Shown here: positions 11,334-20,605 of the stretch, piece after piece | How positions within the stretch are numbered: position 1 is the stretch's first letter | How the letters are laid out: the number at the start of each line of letters is the position of its first letter | Assembly: GCF_001687325.1 (NCBI RefSeq) | Contig: NZ_LZRD01000004.1 | Coordinates: 123,186 to 187,185, forward strand | DNA: 64,000 nucleotides | Source: Streptomyces sp. PTY087I2 | Lineage (GTDB): Bacteria > Actinomycetota > Actinomycetes > Streptomycetales > Streptomycetaceae | Reading direction: 5' to 3' | Translations under genes and position numbers: made by a program | The notes under the pieces: model-generated | Seen by the model: the letters and a program-made list of their open reading frames with translations, nothing else | Database searches by the model: none | Told to the model about the DNA's origin: nothing

Positions 11334-11348
11334 CCTGCAACGCGTGGT

Positions 11349-11378
11349 GCTCCCCGGCCGCCGGCCGGCCGGGGGAGC
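11349..11378 (+). terminator. hairpin between toxin and immunity gene
   Basis: GCTCCCCGGCC pairs with GGCCGGGGGAGC around a short loop, 16 bases after the toxin stop and about 40 before the immunity start, with no U-tract. It could reduce read-through or protect an mRNA end. Termination is an inference. Confidence 0.5.
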
Positions 11379-11415
11379 CGCGTGCAGCGGGCAGGCCGAC
11401 GGAGGAGAGACGAGC

Positions 11416-12114
11416 ATGCGACGTGTAGTGCGGGGCTTCTGGGGTCCCCGGCCGGAGCCGGTCGAGGCGGTGGCCGACCGGTGGCTGCGGACCCTCGACG
11501 GGCTCGCCGAGCTGGTCCCGCAGGCGGCCGACGTCTGGAGCCAGGTCCACGGGAACGGGCCCGCCACCGCCTTCACCGCCGACCGGGACGCCCTGCTCGG
11601 CGCGCTCCGCACCGCCCAGAGCGCGACCGACTGGTCCGACCTCACCGGGACCGGGCTGCGGCTCGTCGGTACCGGCGCGGCCGGCTGGCAGGCCGAGGTC
11701 AGCGGACTGGCCGGGGGCGCGCCGGAGTTCCTGCTCCAGTCGCTCGCGATCATCCTGCACGCCCCGGACGAGGCCGTGGTCCCCGAGGAGGCCCTGCTCA
11801 CCCTCGTCGCCCGGGAGTGGGAGCCGGACTTCGGCGATGTGAGCGACGACGACGTGCTGGACGCGCTGGAGGACGACGCCGGCTACTCCGTGGGCGACCC
11901 CGTCGTCGGCCGCACCGGCTATCTCTCCCCGGCCCGCGCCGCCCTCGTCCCCGGAGACCTGGAGACCGTCCGCGAACCCCTGCCGGGCGGCGGGGAGTTG
12001 CTGAGCATCGCGGCCCCGGGCGACAGCGTGACCGTGGTGCGGGTGTACGAGCGGCTGCGCGAGGCGGGGGCGCTGGCGCCGCTGCCCCGCCCGATGGACC
12101 GGCCGGTGCTGTGA
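11416..12114 (+). CDS. Imm52-like immunity protein
   Basis: Predicted cytoplasmic protein of 232 residues without signal or membrane segment. The N-terminus FWGPRPEPVEAVADRWLRTL matches the WGpR-x-E pattern I associate with the Imm52 family, whose members are known as direct neighbours of Tox-REase-5 toxins. The position immediately after such a toxin supports the call. Strong ribosome binding site GGAGGAGAG. The last codons overlap the next gene (GTGA), so the two are translationally coupled. Expected role: binding and neutralising the toxin domain of its neighbour. Confidence 0.7.
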   Translation: MRRVVRGFWGPRPEPVEAVADRWLRTLDGLAELVPQAADVWSQVHGNGPATAFTADRDALLGALRTAQSATDWSDLTGTGLRLVGTGAAGWQAEVSGLAGGAPEFLLQSLAIILHAPDEAVVPEEALLTLVAREWEPDFGDVSDDDVLDALEDDAGYSVGDPVVGRTGYLSPARAALVPGDLETVREPLPGGGELLSIAAPGDSVTVVRVYERLREAGALAPLPRPMDRPVL

Positions 12115-12638
12115 CCTCCCGCGCGGGGGAGCCCTTCGAGCTCGGGCGGGCGTTGACCGAGATCGAGGAACTCCTCGCCGTCCCCCTGCCGCCCACCGGC
12201 CTCACGACCGCGCTGGGCGACCCGGCGACCGGCGAGTGGACCGCCACCCAGGGGCCCGGCTTCCGTATCGTCCCGCTCTGGGAGGGCGACCCGATGACCG
12301 GCGTGTACGCCCCCGAGTGGAGCGATGCGGAGGAGGCGGCGGAGGCCCGTCTGATGTCCCTGGCCGTGGAGTTGGGCCGCCGCTGGGGCCCGCACACCGA
12401 GGTCCCCCTGCATGGGCCGTTGCTGCGGTGGCAGGGCGGCTCGGCGGTGGACCCGCTGTTCGAGGCCCTGTTCCGGCAGGACCTGTACGGGGACCTGGTG
12501 GTGTGGGGTCCGGTGGGCGCCGACGGCCGCCGGCTCGCCCTGACGCTGGGACGGAGCGACGGTGACCAGCCGCTGGTGCTGGCGGCGCTGGTCAGCGACC
12601 GGGCTGTGGCGGCGAGTGATGAGGGTTCGCCGTCGTAG
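12111..12638 (+). CDS. hypothetical protein coupled to the immunity gene
   Basis: 175 residues, GTG start overlapping the stop of the preceding gene (GTGA). I do not recognise a family. It is soluble-looking, acidic and Trp-rich (WEGDPMTGVYAPEW; LLRWQGG), with a C-terminal segment DLVVWGPVGADGRRLALTLG that looks like beta hairpins. Translational coupling to the Imm52-like gene suggests an accessory or second immunity protein; this is inference. The 3' end overlaps the convergent phosphatase gene by 47 bases. Confidence 0.65.
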   Translation: MTSRAGEPFELGRALTEIEELLAVPLPPTGLTTALGDPATGEWTATQGPGFRIVPLWEGDPMTGVYAPEWSDAEEAAEARLMSLAVELGRRWGPHTEVPLHGPLLRWQGGSAVDPLFEALFRQDLYGDLVVWGPVGADGRRLALTLGRSDGDQPLVLAALVSDRAVAASDEGSPS

Positions 12639-14400
12639 AGGGCAGATCCTGCTCGGCCCAGACGACCTTTCCCCCGGGGGTCCGGCAGGAGCCCCACCGG
12701 CGGCAGAGCATGTTGATCAGCTGGAGACCGCGGCCGCCCTCGGCGCTGAGCGGGGCGTGCTGGATCTGGGGCAGATCCGGCCCGATGTCCGAGACCTCGA
12801 CGCACAGCCGGTCGTGGCGCAGCAGGCGCAGCCCGCTCGGTCCGCCGCCGTAACGGAGGGCGTTGCCGACGAGTTCGCTCACGACCAGTTCGGTGACGTC
12901 CATCAGCTCGGAGAGCGACCAGCGTTCCAGCTGGGCGCGGACCAGACGGCGCGCCGCACCGGCGGCCGACCCGTCGTCCGGGAGCGACCAGACGACCACG
13001 TCCGCGTCGGGCCGCGCCAGGGTCTCCGCCATGAGCACGACGGCGTCGTCGAACCGCCCGTCACCGCAGCTGTCGGTCCCGGTCCAGATCGCCTCGCAGC
13101 TGTCCGCCAGAGCGGCCGACGGGCCGTCGACCGACGCGCGCAGGCGTTCCAGCAGGACATCGACGTCCTCGTGCCGGTTCTTGATCAGCCCGTCGGTGTA
13201 CATCACGAGGCGGCTGCCTTCCGGCACCTCCGCCGTCACCTCGTCGTAGGGGATGACCCCCGAGCCCAGGGGGGCGCCCGGGGGCACGTCCAGGAAGGCG
13301 GCACGACCGGCGGCGTCGATCGTCAGGGGCGGCGGGTGCCCCGCGCTGGCCAGCCGGTACGTCCGCTCGGCGTGGTCGTAGACGGCGCACAGGCAGGTGG
13401 CGACCTGGTCCTCCTCCAGGTCGCGGGCGGCCAGGTCGAGCCGGGCCAGTACGCGTTCCGGTGAGATGTCGAGACCCAGGAGCGTACGGGCGACGGAGCG
13501 CAGCCGGCCCATGGTCGCCGCGGCCGCCAGCCCATGGCCCATCACGTCCCCCACGACGAGGGCGCTGCGTCCGCTCGGCAGGGCCACCACGTCGAACCAG
13601 TCGCCGCCCACACCGCCGGGGTCGACGGCGGGCCGGTAGCTCGACACGACCTGGAGGCCCGGTGTGGAGGGAGCGGCGCGGGGCAGCAGGGCGCGTTGCA
13701 GCTTGACGACGGCCGCGCGCTCACGCCCGTACAGGCGGGCGTTGTCCACGAACACCGCGGCCTTCGCCGCCAGCTCGCACGCCAGGGCCACGTCGGCGTG
13801 CGAGAACGGCGGCCGGTCCCCGGACCGGAGGAAATCGACGAGTCCCAGGAGGACACCCCGGGAGACGAGGGGCAGCGCCAGATAGCTGTGCACTCCCGCG
13901 CGGCGCAGGACGAGGGCGGCGTGCGAGGTGGGGGCGATGTACTCGTACTGTGCCGGGGCGATGCGTCGCACCAGTGCCGGTCGGCGCGTGACCAGGCACT
14001 GATGGGCCACTTTGGAGGGGTGGGACGTGGTCAGCTCCCCCACCGGGTCCGGTTCGAGGTTCCCGAGCTCGTCGATGTGTGCCACGGCCATCGCCCGGGT
14101 CACGGGCGCCTCGGCCGATCCGCTCCGTTCCCCCTCGCCTCCGCGCACGATCGATTCCAGCAGGTCGACCGCGGCCGCGTCGGCCAGCTCCGGTACGGCG
14201 TAGTCCGCCAGTTCCTGGGCGGTCCGGTCCAGGTCGAGCGTCGTACCGATGTGGTCGCCCGCCGCGTTGAGCCATTCCAGGCGCCGGGTGCCGCCCATCG
14301 CCGTGGCCGCGCCCACGGCGCGCCGGAGGATCCGTGGGACAGGCAGCCGGTCGAGCACGGCACCGAGCGGGGTGCCCGGCCGGCCGGGACGGTGGTCCAC
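12592..14400 (-). CDS. GAF / SpoIIE-type PP2C phosphatase / HATPase regulator
   Basis: 602 residues, GTG start. A GAF-type sensor region (about 50-230, ending in AAKAAVFVDNARLYGRER) is followed by a PP2C/SpoIIE phosphatase domain (about 240-450) with the metal motifs GGDWFDV, VGDVMGHG and YTDGLIKNR, and a C-terminal serine-kinase-like ATPase domain (about 480-590) with the N-box ELVVSELVGNALRYG and a G-box-like SAEGGRGLQLI. Proteins of this build dephosphorylate anti-sigma-factor antagonists and may phosphorylate them again, linking a signal to an alternative sigma factor. Several are known per Streptomyces genome; the partner cannot be told from here. Divergent from the prenyltransferase gene. 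Confidence 0.9.
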   Translation of the reverse strand: MDHRPGRPGTPLGAVLDRLPVPRILRRAVGAATAMGGTRRLEWLNAAGDHIGTTLDLDRTAQELADYAVPELADAAAVDLLESIVRGGEGERSGSAEAPVTRAMAVAHIDELGNLEPDPVGELTTSHPSKVAHQCLVTRRPALVRRIAPAQYEYIAPTSHAALVLRRAGVHSYLALPLVSRGVLLGLVDFLRSGDRPPFSHADVALACELAAKAAVFVDNARLYGRERAAVVKLQRALLPRAAPSTPGLQVVSSYRPAVDPGGVGGDWFDVVALPSGRSALVVGDVMGHGLAAAATMGRLRSVARTLLGLDISPERVLARLDLAARDLEEDQVATCLCAVYDHAERTYRLASAGHPPPLTIDAAGRAAFLDVPPGAPLGSGVIPYDEVTAEVPEGSRLVMYTDGLIKNRHEDVDVLLERLRASVDGPSAALADSCEAIWTGTDSCGDGRFDDAVVLMAETLARPDADVVVWSLPDDGSAAGAARRLVRAQLERWSLSELMDVTELVVSELVGNALRYGGGPSGLRLLRHDRLCVEVSDIGPDLPQIQHAPLSAEGGRGLQLINMLCRRWGSCRTPGGKVVWAEQDLPSTTANPHHSPPQPGR

Positions 14401-14578
14401 GTGGTACCCCTCTTCCCGCAGGGGTCATTGGGAGAAGCACTTCGATTGTGCCCGCACCGAGCCGGTCCGGCCTCCGGAAGCCCCGGTCCGGGACGGACCC
14501 ACGCCACTCTCCGGAGCCGCTGATAAGGTCCGTCGACATCCGCTGTCCCGTGCCGGTGCCCCGTGCTGGAGAGGGTTC

Positions 14579-15361
14579 ATGAAGCTGCTCCCCCTGTTCC
14601 TCCGAAGGCCCCTCGAAGCGGTGTACGAGCGTCGGCTCGCCGCGACCCTGGTGGGCCTGCCGCGCCCCCAGCACGTCGGGATCATGGTCGACGGCAACCG
14701 GCGCTGGGCCCGCAAGGCCGGGCACACGGACGTCCGGGAGGGCTACCGGGCGGGCGGTGCCAAGGTGACCACGTTCCTGGGCTGGTGCACGGCCGCCGGG
14801 ATCGAGCACGTTACCCTCTTCATGCTCTCCGACGACAACCTGGGCCGCCCCGCCGAGGAGCTCGGCCCGCTGATCGAGGTCATCGAGGAGACCGTCCGGG
14901 ACATCACGGCCGAGGGCCGGGACTGGGAGGTCCGGGCGATCGGCTCGCTCGACATGCTGCCCGGCACCAGCGCCCGGGTGCTCAAAGAGGCCACCGCCGC
15001 CACGGCCGGGCGCGGCGGCCTCAAGGTGGACGTGGCGGTCGGCTACGGCGGCCGGCGCGAGATCGTCGACGCGGTGAAGAGCGCCTTCGAGGAGCACATC
15101 GCGGCCGGCGGCGACCCCGCCGAACTGGTCGCCCGGTTCGGGATCGACGACATCTCCCGCCATCTCTACTCACCCGTGGCCGACCACACCGACTTCATCA
15201 TCCGCACCTCCGGGGAGCAGCGCCTGTCCGGCTTCCTGCTCTGGCAGTCCGCGTACGCCGAGATGCACTGGGTGGACTGCTACTGGCCGGCGTTCCGGCA
15301 CGTGGACTTCCTGCGCGCGCTGCGCTCGTACGCCAGCCGGGAACGCCGCTTCGGCAAGTAG
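14579..15361 (+). CDS. cis-prenyltransferase (isoprenyl diphosphate synthase, UppS family)
   Basis: 260 residues. The family signature MVDGNRRWARKAGH near residue 38 supplies the catalytic Asp; the variant DGNRRW rather than DGNGRW resembles the short-chain Z-farnesyl diphosphate synthases of actinobacteria. Other conserved blocks are TLFMLSDDNLGRP, VGYGGRREI, and the C-terminal RTSGEQRLSGFLLWQSAYAEMHW, which binds isopentenyl diphosphate. It adds isopentenyl units in cis to make polyprenyl diphosphate, for cell-wall carrier lipid or a shorter prenyl product. Start at 14579 behind GGAGAGGG. Product chain length cannot be read from the sequence. Confidence 0.92.
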   Translation: MKLLPLFLRRPLEAVYERRLAATLVGLPRPQHVGIMVDGNRRWARKAGHTDVREGYRAGGAKVTTFLGWCTAAGIEHVTLFMLSDDNLGRPAEELGPLIEVIEETVRDITAEGRDWEVRAIGSLDMLPGTSARVLKEATAATAGRGGLKVDVAVGYGGRREIVDAVKSAFEEHIAAGGDPAELVARFGIDDISRHLYSPVADHTDFIIRTSGEQRLSGFLLWQSAYAEMHWVDCYWPAFRHVDFLRALRSYASRERRFGK

Positions 15362-15390
15362 CGCCTGCCGCCCCGGCGCGTGAGGAGCGC

Positions 15391-17013
15391 TCAGAGTGAC
15401 GCGTCGCGGTGGGTGGGGCGGCCGTCGACGACCGTGAGCAGCACCGGCAGGTCCGGCAGCTCGACGGCCGACGTGGTCAGCGGGCTGTCCGCGAAGACGG
15501 TGAAGTCGGCGCGGTGGCCCACGGCGAGCCGCCCGGCCTCGTGCTCCTCGCCCGCCGCCCAGGCGGCGTTGACCGTCATGCCCTGGAGCGCTTCGAGGGC
15601 GGTGAGCGCCTGGCCGGGGCCGTGCGGCGGCTGGGTGAGGTCGCGGCCGGGGCGGCGGTGGCGGGCGCCCGCCATGACGCCCAGCGGCGGGAAGGGGGCG
15701 ATCGGCCAGTCGGAGCCGAGGACCACCCGCGCGCCCGCGTCCCACAGGTCGCGGCAGCGCCAGGCCCGGGAGGCGCGCTCCTCGCCGAGCCGCCGCGACC
15801 AGTTGTCGGTGTGGTCGGCCCGGGTGAAGTCGCAGCAGTGCGTGGGCTGCATGGAGGCCACCACGCCCAGCTCCGCGAACCGGGCCACGGTGTCGTCGGG
15901 CACCGTCTCGATGTGCTCGATCCGGTGGCGTACGGCAGGGCCTCCGGCGGTCCGGGCCTTCGCCACCGAGTCCAGGGCGTGGCGTACGGCGGCGTCCCCG
16001 ATCGCGTGGGTGGCGGTGGGCACCCCGGCGCGGTGCAGCTCCCCGATGACCCGGGTGTAGACCTCGGGGTCGGGCCAGAAGGCGTGGGTCGACTCGCCGT
16101 GGCAGTCGGGGCGCTCCAGCCAGGCGGTGCCGTTGTCGATCGTGCCGTCCATGAACAGCTTGACGCCCGCCGTCCGCCACAGGGTCCCGCCCGTACCCTG
16201 CTGCCCGATCAGCTCCCGTACCGCGTCCGCGTCCGCACCGGGCTGGCACCAGGGCGCGACCCGCAGCCGCAGCGGCAGGTCGCCCGCCGCGTCCAGCTCG
16301 GCGTAGAGGGCGAGGCTGTCCCCGTTCGCGTCCATGGCGTGGCCGCCGGTGAGCCCCGCGGCGGCCATCGAGCGCAGCGCGGCGGCCAGCCGGTCGCGGC
16401 TCTCCTCACGGGTGGGCCGGGGCGCGGCCCGCTCGACGAGTTCGCAGGCGGCGTCCTCCAGCAGCAGCCCGGTCGGCCGCCCCGCCGCGTCGCAGACCAC
16501 CTCGGCGGCCTGGTCGAACGTCCGGGGGCCGTCCACCCCCGCCAGCTCCAGCGCGCGCGGGCTGGCCAGCATCGAGTGGGCGTCGAAGAGCTGGAGCAGG
16601 GCCGGTACGCCGTCGAGCACGGGGGAGAGGGCGGCGGATTCCACCGGCGCGTCGCCGAAGACGTTCGGGTCCAGGCCCCAGGCGTGCAGCCACGCGCCGG
16701 GGGTCAGCCGCCGCACCTCGCCCGCCAGCGCTTCGCGCACCCCCGCCAGGTCCGTACAGCCGGACAGGTCGAGCCCATGCGTCAGTTCGGCCCCCGAGAC
16801 CGGGTGGAGATGCCCGTCGACCAGGCCCGGGGTGACCACCGCGCCCCTGAGGTCGATCACCGTGGTCGAGGCGTCGGCCAGCGCCCGGATCTCCCGGTCG
16901 CCGCCCAGCGCTGCCGTCCGCCCGCCGGACACGGCCAGCGCGGTCTCCGGCAGGAACCGGCCCGTGACCGGGTCGAGCAGTCGGGCGGAGAGGAGGACGA
17001 GTGAGGTACGCAC
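15391..17013 (-). CDS. amidohydrolase family protein (YtcJ-like)
   Basis: 540 residues, GTG start. N-terminal beta domain (LLSARLLDPVTGRFLPETAL), metal-binding motif VDGHLHPVSG near residue 75, later ligands in THAIGDAAV, HRIEHIE, QPTHCCDF and GSDWPIAPF, and a C-terminal amidohydrolase-3 segment (VGHRADFTVF). Metal-dependent hydrolase of an unknown amide or imide. It lies 63 bases downstream of the TetR gene on the same strand and is probably co-transcribed with it, opposite a nucleobase permease; this suggests a purine or pyrimidine derivative, but that is inference. Confidence 0.9.
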   Translation of the reverse strand: MRTSLVLLSARLLDPVTGRFLPETALAVSGGRTAALGGDREIRALADASTTVIDLRGAVVTPGLVDGHLHPVSGAELTHGLDLSGCTDLAGVREALAGEVRRLTPGAWLHAWGLDPNVFGDAPVESAALSPVLDGVPALLQLFDAHSMLASPRALELAGVDGPRTFDQAAEVVCDAAGRPTGLLLEDAACELVERAAPRPTREESRDRLAAALRSMAAAGLTGGHAMDANGDSLALYAELDAAGDLPLRLRVAPWCQPGADADAVRELIGQQGTGGTLWRTAGVKLFMDGTIDNGTAWLERPDCHGESTHAFWPDPEVYTRVIGELHRAGVPTATHAIGDAAVRHALDSVAKARTAGGPAVRHRIEHIETVPDDTVARFAELGVVASMQPTHCCDFTRADHTDNWSRRLGEERASRAWRCRDLWDAGARVVLGSDWPIAPFPPLGVMAGARHRRPGRDLTQPPHGPGQALTALEALQGMTVNAAWAAGEEHEAGRLAVGHRADFTVFADSPLTTSAVELPDLPVLLTVVDGRPTHRDASL

Positions 17014-17076
17014 GGTGGCTCCAGGGGTGCTGATCGGAAGACGGCAGGGGACGGCAGGCGGTCGGGGTGCGGCGGA

Positions 17077-17703
17077 TCAGGTGCTCAAGGCGCCCTCCGC
17101 CAGGCCCAGTTCGCGCTCCGCCGTGGTGTGTGCCATCCGGGCCACCGCGGCGGGCCGCCCGCTCGTGTCGGTGTTGGCGTGGGCGCCGAGCCCGTCCAGC
17201 ACGACCAGGATCTGGACGGTCGTCACCGACGGGTCCGGGGTGCGGAACTCGCCGCGCTCCACGCCCTCCCGGATCAGGCCCTCCAGGCGTCCGCGCCAGG
17301 CGGCCTCCTGTTCGGCCACCCGGTCCCGCAGGGCGGGCCGGTAGCGGCTGAGGTGGCGGGCGTTGATCCAGAGCCGGCTGATCGCGTCGTACTCCTCGCC
17401 CGTCGTACGGCCGAGGAAGCCCGCCAGCCGCCGCACGGGGGAGATGTCCGCCGGGCCCTCGGGCAGCAGTGCGTCCAGTTCCCCGGTCGCCGCGCTGCCG
17501 AAGGCCTCGGCCACCAGCTCCTCGGCGGACGGGAAGTAGTGGCTGATCAGCCCCGGCCGGACGCCGAGGTCGTCGCCGATCCGGCGCAGGGTCACGCACT
17601 CCAGCCCCTCGGCGAGGGCGACGGCGGCGGCCGCGTCGACGATCTCCGCACGCCGGGCGGCAGGGCTTTTCCGAACACGGGGGCGCTGAACGCTTGACGA
17701 CAT
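17077..17703 (-). CDS. TetR family transcriptional regulator
   Basis: 208 residues. An N-terminal helix-turn-helix covers about residues 14-60 (RRAEIVDAAAAVALAEGLE; IGDDLGVRPGLISHYFPSAEEL). The C-terminal ligand domain is TetR-like (SRLWINARHLSRYRPALRDRV) and resembles BetI-type members. The start ATG at 17703 is 68 bases from the divergent permease start. An inverted repeat TTATTG-N10-CAATAA sits in that gap (17714-17735) and is the likely operator, so the protein probably represses itself with the amidohydrolase, and the permease. Confidence 0.9.
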   Translation of the reverse strand: MSSSVQRPRVRKSPAARRAEIVDAAAAVALAEGLECVTLRRIGDDLGVRPGLISHYFPSAEELVAEAFGSAATGELDALLPEGPADISPVRRLAGFLGRTTGEEYDAISRLWINARHLSRYRPALRDRVAEQEAAWRGRLEGLIREGVERGEFRTPDPSVTTVQILVVLDGLGAHANTDTSGRPAAVARMAHTTAERELGLAEGALST

Positions 17704-17713
17704 GCCGTGAACG

Positions 17714-17735
17714 TTATTGAGTGTGCGACCAATAA
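17714..17735. promoter_or_regulatory. candidate TetR operator TTATTG-N10-CAATAA
   Basis: Perfect 6-bp arms separated by ten bases in the short region between the divergent tetR and permease genes. It is AT-rich against a very GC-rich background and overlaps the expected promoter of tetR. Confidence 0.55.
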
Positions 17736-17771
17736 GCAAGCAGGCGGGTACGACCAGCACTCGGAGGGCCC

Positions 17772-19269
17772 ATGGCGTCCACGATTCCCGACCCGGTACC
17801 GGGCCGGCACGACACCGCGTACGCCCCGGAGGAAGCCGTCCCCGCGACGGGAACCCCCCCGCCCGGCGGAAGCCCCTCCCGTACCGGAGCGCGCGGCGGC
17901 CCGCATCGAGGCCCACGGCATCGACCACATCCCCGACGCCGACCGGCGCGGACGGCCCCGCGAACTGTTCGCCGTCTGGGCGGCCGCCAACGTCAACTAC
18001 CTGAGCCTGCTGGCCGGCGGGGTGCTCGTCCTGATCGGTCTGACCCTGGTGCAGGCGCTCGCGGTGATCGTGGTCGGCAATCTGTTCTGGCTGCTCACGG
18101 GTGTGCTCGCGATCTCCGGACCGGCCTCGGGCACCCCGAGCGAGGTGATCACCCGGGCGATCTACGGCGTGCGCGGCAACCGGGTCAACAACGCGGTCGT
18201 CGGCTGGGCGATCTCCGTCTGCTACTTCGCCCTCAACCTGGCCGCCGCCGCGAGCGCCGCCACCGCGCTCGTCGAGCGCGCGGGCATCGCCCCCGGCGAC
18301 GGGGTGACGGCCGCCGTCGTGGTGGTGATCGCCGCGCTCACGCTGGTCATCAGCGTCTGGGGGCACGCCGCGATCATGAAGCTCTACCTGCCGATCACGC
18401 TCGTCCTGGCCCTCGCCTTCACGGTCGTCGCCGTCAGCGTGTTCGGGCACGCCGATCTCTCCTACCGGCCCGCCGAACCGCTGGGCGGGACGGCTCTGTG
18501 GGCCACGCTCGCCGCCGGTCTCGCGCTCATCGCCTCGGGCCCGCTGTCGTACACGACCAGCGCCGACTTCTCCCGCTATCTGCCCCGTACGACATCGAAG
18601 CGGGCGGTCGTCGGCTGGACCGCGCTCGGCGGCTTCGTGCCCAGCGTCGTCGTCTGCTCGCTCGGCGCGCTGGCGGCCACGGCGGTGGACATGAGCGACC
18701 CGCAGGCCGGGCTCGAATCGATCCTGCCCGGCTGGTTCACCTCCGCCTTCCTGCTGGCCCTGGTCCTCGGCACGATCGCCATCAACGCCCTGACCGCCTA
18801 CAGCGCGGGCCTCGCCCTCCAGGCCGTGGGCCTGCGGATCCGGCGCTCGTACAGCGTGCTCGTGGACGGGGCCGCGGCGGTCTCCCTGACCCTGTACGCC
18901 CTGCTGGTCTCCGACCTGCTCGACACCATGAGCGACGTCCTCCAGCTCACCGTCGTCCTGCTCGGCCCCAGCACCGCCCTCTACGCCACCGACATCCTGC
19001 TGCGCCGCAACCGCTACGACGGCCCCGCGCTGACGGACGAGAGCCCCGGCAGCCGGTTTTGGTACACGGGCGGCGTCAACCTCCCGGGAGCCCTCGCCCT
19101 CACGGCGGGTGTCGCCGCCGCGGCCCTGTGCGTGGACACCGTCTACACCGGCCCGGTCGCGTCGGTGCTGGGCGGCGTGGACCTCTCGCTCCCGGCGGGC
19201 ATGCTCGTCGCGTCCGGGTGCTACGCGCTCCTGATGCGTCCGGGGCGCCCCGGACGGGACGCCGACTAG
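17772..19269 (+). CDS. purine-cytosine permease family transporter with apparent frameshift
   Basis: NCS1-type transporter, about 498 residues if the frame is restored, with some twelve membrane segments. Conserved blocks are [19 protein letters not shown] before the first helix, [28 protein letters not shown] and [16 protein letters not shown]. The natural start is ATG 17772 behind GGAGGG ([17 protein letters not shown]), but this frame leaves the permease frame. At a run of seven C (17854-17860) removal of one C joins it exactly to [25 protein letters not shown]. Without that, the permease frame has only a GTG at 17707 with no ribosome binding site. So there is a one-base insertion, real or a sequencing error. 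Substrate: probably a nucleobase or allantoin-like compound, judged by family and neighbours. Confidence 0.8.
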
Positions 19270-20429
19270 AGCCGCGCCCGTTTCACCGCCATGTGCAGCA
19301 GCAGCCGGTCCTCGCCGTCGTTCAGGTCGAGGCCGGTGATCTGCTGGATCCGGGAGAGCCGGTAGTACAGCGTCTGGCGGTGGATGCCCAGGGCGGCGGC
19401 CGTCCGGCTCGCCTGGCCCGCGCAGTCCAGGAAGACCTCCGCCGTGTGTGCCAGCTCCCGGTGCAGCGGGGTCAGCAGCGAGGCGACGGCCGGGTCCCCG
19501 GGGTCCGTGCCGGTGCCGGGGAGGGCGGTCAGCAGGCGGTACGGGCCGATCGCCGACCAGCGGGCGACCGGGCCGAGACGGGGTTCGGCCCGGGCCGAGC
19601 GGGCCGCCGCCGTGGCCTCGCGCCAGGAGACCGTCAGCTGGTCCAGGCCCCGGCGCGGTGTGGCGATCCCCCCGGTGGCGGCCGGGTCCGCGCCCGCGCG
19701 CAGCCGGTCCGCCGCGCTCAGGGCCGGGTCCAGGCGGTCCGGCGAGCGCAGCCGGACGAGCGCGGCCAGCGACAGGGGCCCGGCGGCCCCCGGCGCGGGG
19801 ACCGTGGCCAGCGCGGCCGCCGACGCCACACCCCGTACCGACGGCGTGTCGTCGGCCCACGGGGCCACGCACACCACCGTGTGCAGCCCCTCCGCGTCCC
19901 GGCCCAGGGCCTCGCCCAGCGCGGCGACCGCCGTGTCGTGCTGCCGGCCCGGACCCGCCGTGAGCACCGCGCCGAACTCCCGCGAGAGGTCCGCGCCCGC
20001 TCGCGCCTCGTCGGCCAGGAGCGCCCCGATCCGGACGGTGACCTCCATCGCGGCGGCCAGCTGCTCGTCGGTCGGGCCGGGGTCGGTGTCGAGGAGCCAG
20101 ACGTAACCGAGGACGACACCCCGATGGCGTACCGGGAGACAGAGACGGTCCCGGAACACCCCGGCCTCCGGCGCGGCGGGGATCCGGACCGGCCCGGTGG
20201 CCCGGGTGATGCCGAACCCCTCGAACCAGGCGCGGACGGCGGGCGTGGAGCGGCGGGTCAGGATCGAGCGGGTGCGGACCGGGTCCATCGCGCTGTCGTC
20301 GTCGCTGTCGTGGGCTCCGAAGGCGACCAGGCCGAAGTCCCGGTTCTCCAGGGTGGCCGGGGCGTCGAGGAGGGAGGAGATCTCGTCGACCAGTTCCTGG
20401 TAATCGCCTGTCACTCCGCCATTCTGCAC
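19266..20429 (-). CDS. PucR/CdaR-type helix-turn-helix regulator
   Basis: 387 residues. The C-terminal PucR helix-turn-helix is clear ([20 protein letters not shown], then [20 protein letters not shown]), preceded by a GAF-like region (about 20-150) and a GGDEF-derived CdaR spacer. In-frame GTG at 20414 is an alternative start. Divergent from the proline dehydrogenase gene, so it is most likely the activator of proline catabolism, as in other streptomycetes. Its stop overlaps the stop of the permease gene by four bases (shared CTAG). Confidence 0.9.
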   Translation of the reverse strand: MQNGGVTGDYQELVDEISSLLDAPATLENRDFGLVAFGAHDSDDDSAMDPVRTRSILTRRSTPAVRAWFEGFGITRATGPVRIPAAPEAGVFRDRLCLPVRHRGVVLGYVWLLDTDPGPTDEQLAAAMEVTVRIGALLADEARAGADLSREFGAVLTAGPGRQHDTAVAALGEALGRDAEGLHTVVCVAPWADDTPSVRGVASAAALATVPAPGAAGPLSLAALVRLRSPDRLDPALSAADRLRAGADPAATGGIATPRRGLDQLTVSWREATAAARSARAEPRLGPVARWSAIGPYRLLTALPGTGTDPGDPAVASLLTPLHRELAHTAEVFLDCAGQASRTAAALGIHRQTLYYRLSRIQQITGLDLNDGEDRLLLHMAVKRARL

Positions 20430-20605
20430 CCCTTCGCGGCCTTCCTCATACAGATGTCTGAGATGGCGGCCACGGATGCGTGACAGGTGTCGATGGCACA
20501 GCCCGCACGGGGTACCTAGATTTCACAGTGGTTATCCGTGCCGTACCGGTTCGTTCATGTTCGTACCGTTACGGCCCCTCGTCCGTACATTCGTGGAGGT
20601 GCCCC

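Noticed and set aside
9417..11801. 794-codon minus-strand frame over the toxin
   Set aside because: Low-complexity shadow generated by the repetitive linker and by codon bias.
20451..20460. CAGATGTCTG as operator of the PucR regulator
   Set aside because: Only 4-bp arms; too short to separate from chance without comparison.
17772..20483. Single 903-codon plus-strand protein starting at 17772
   Set aside because: Only its first 28 codons are plausible; after the C7 run it becomes an Arg-rich shadow of the permease and then of the minus-strand PucR gene.
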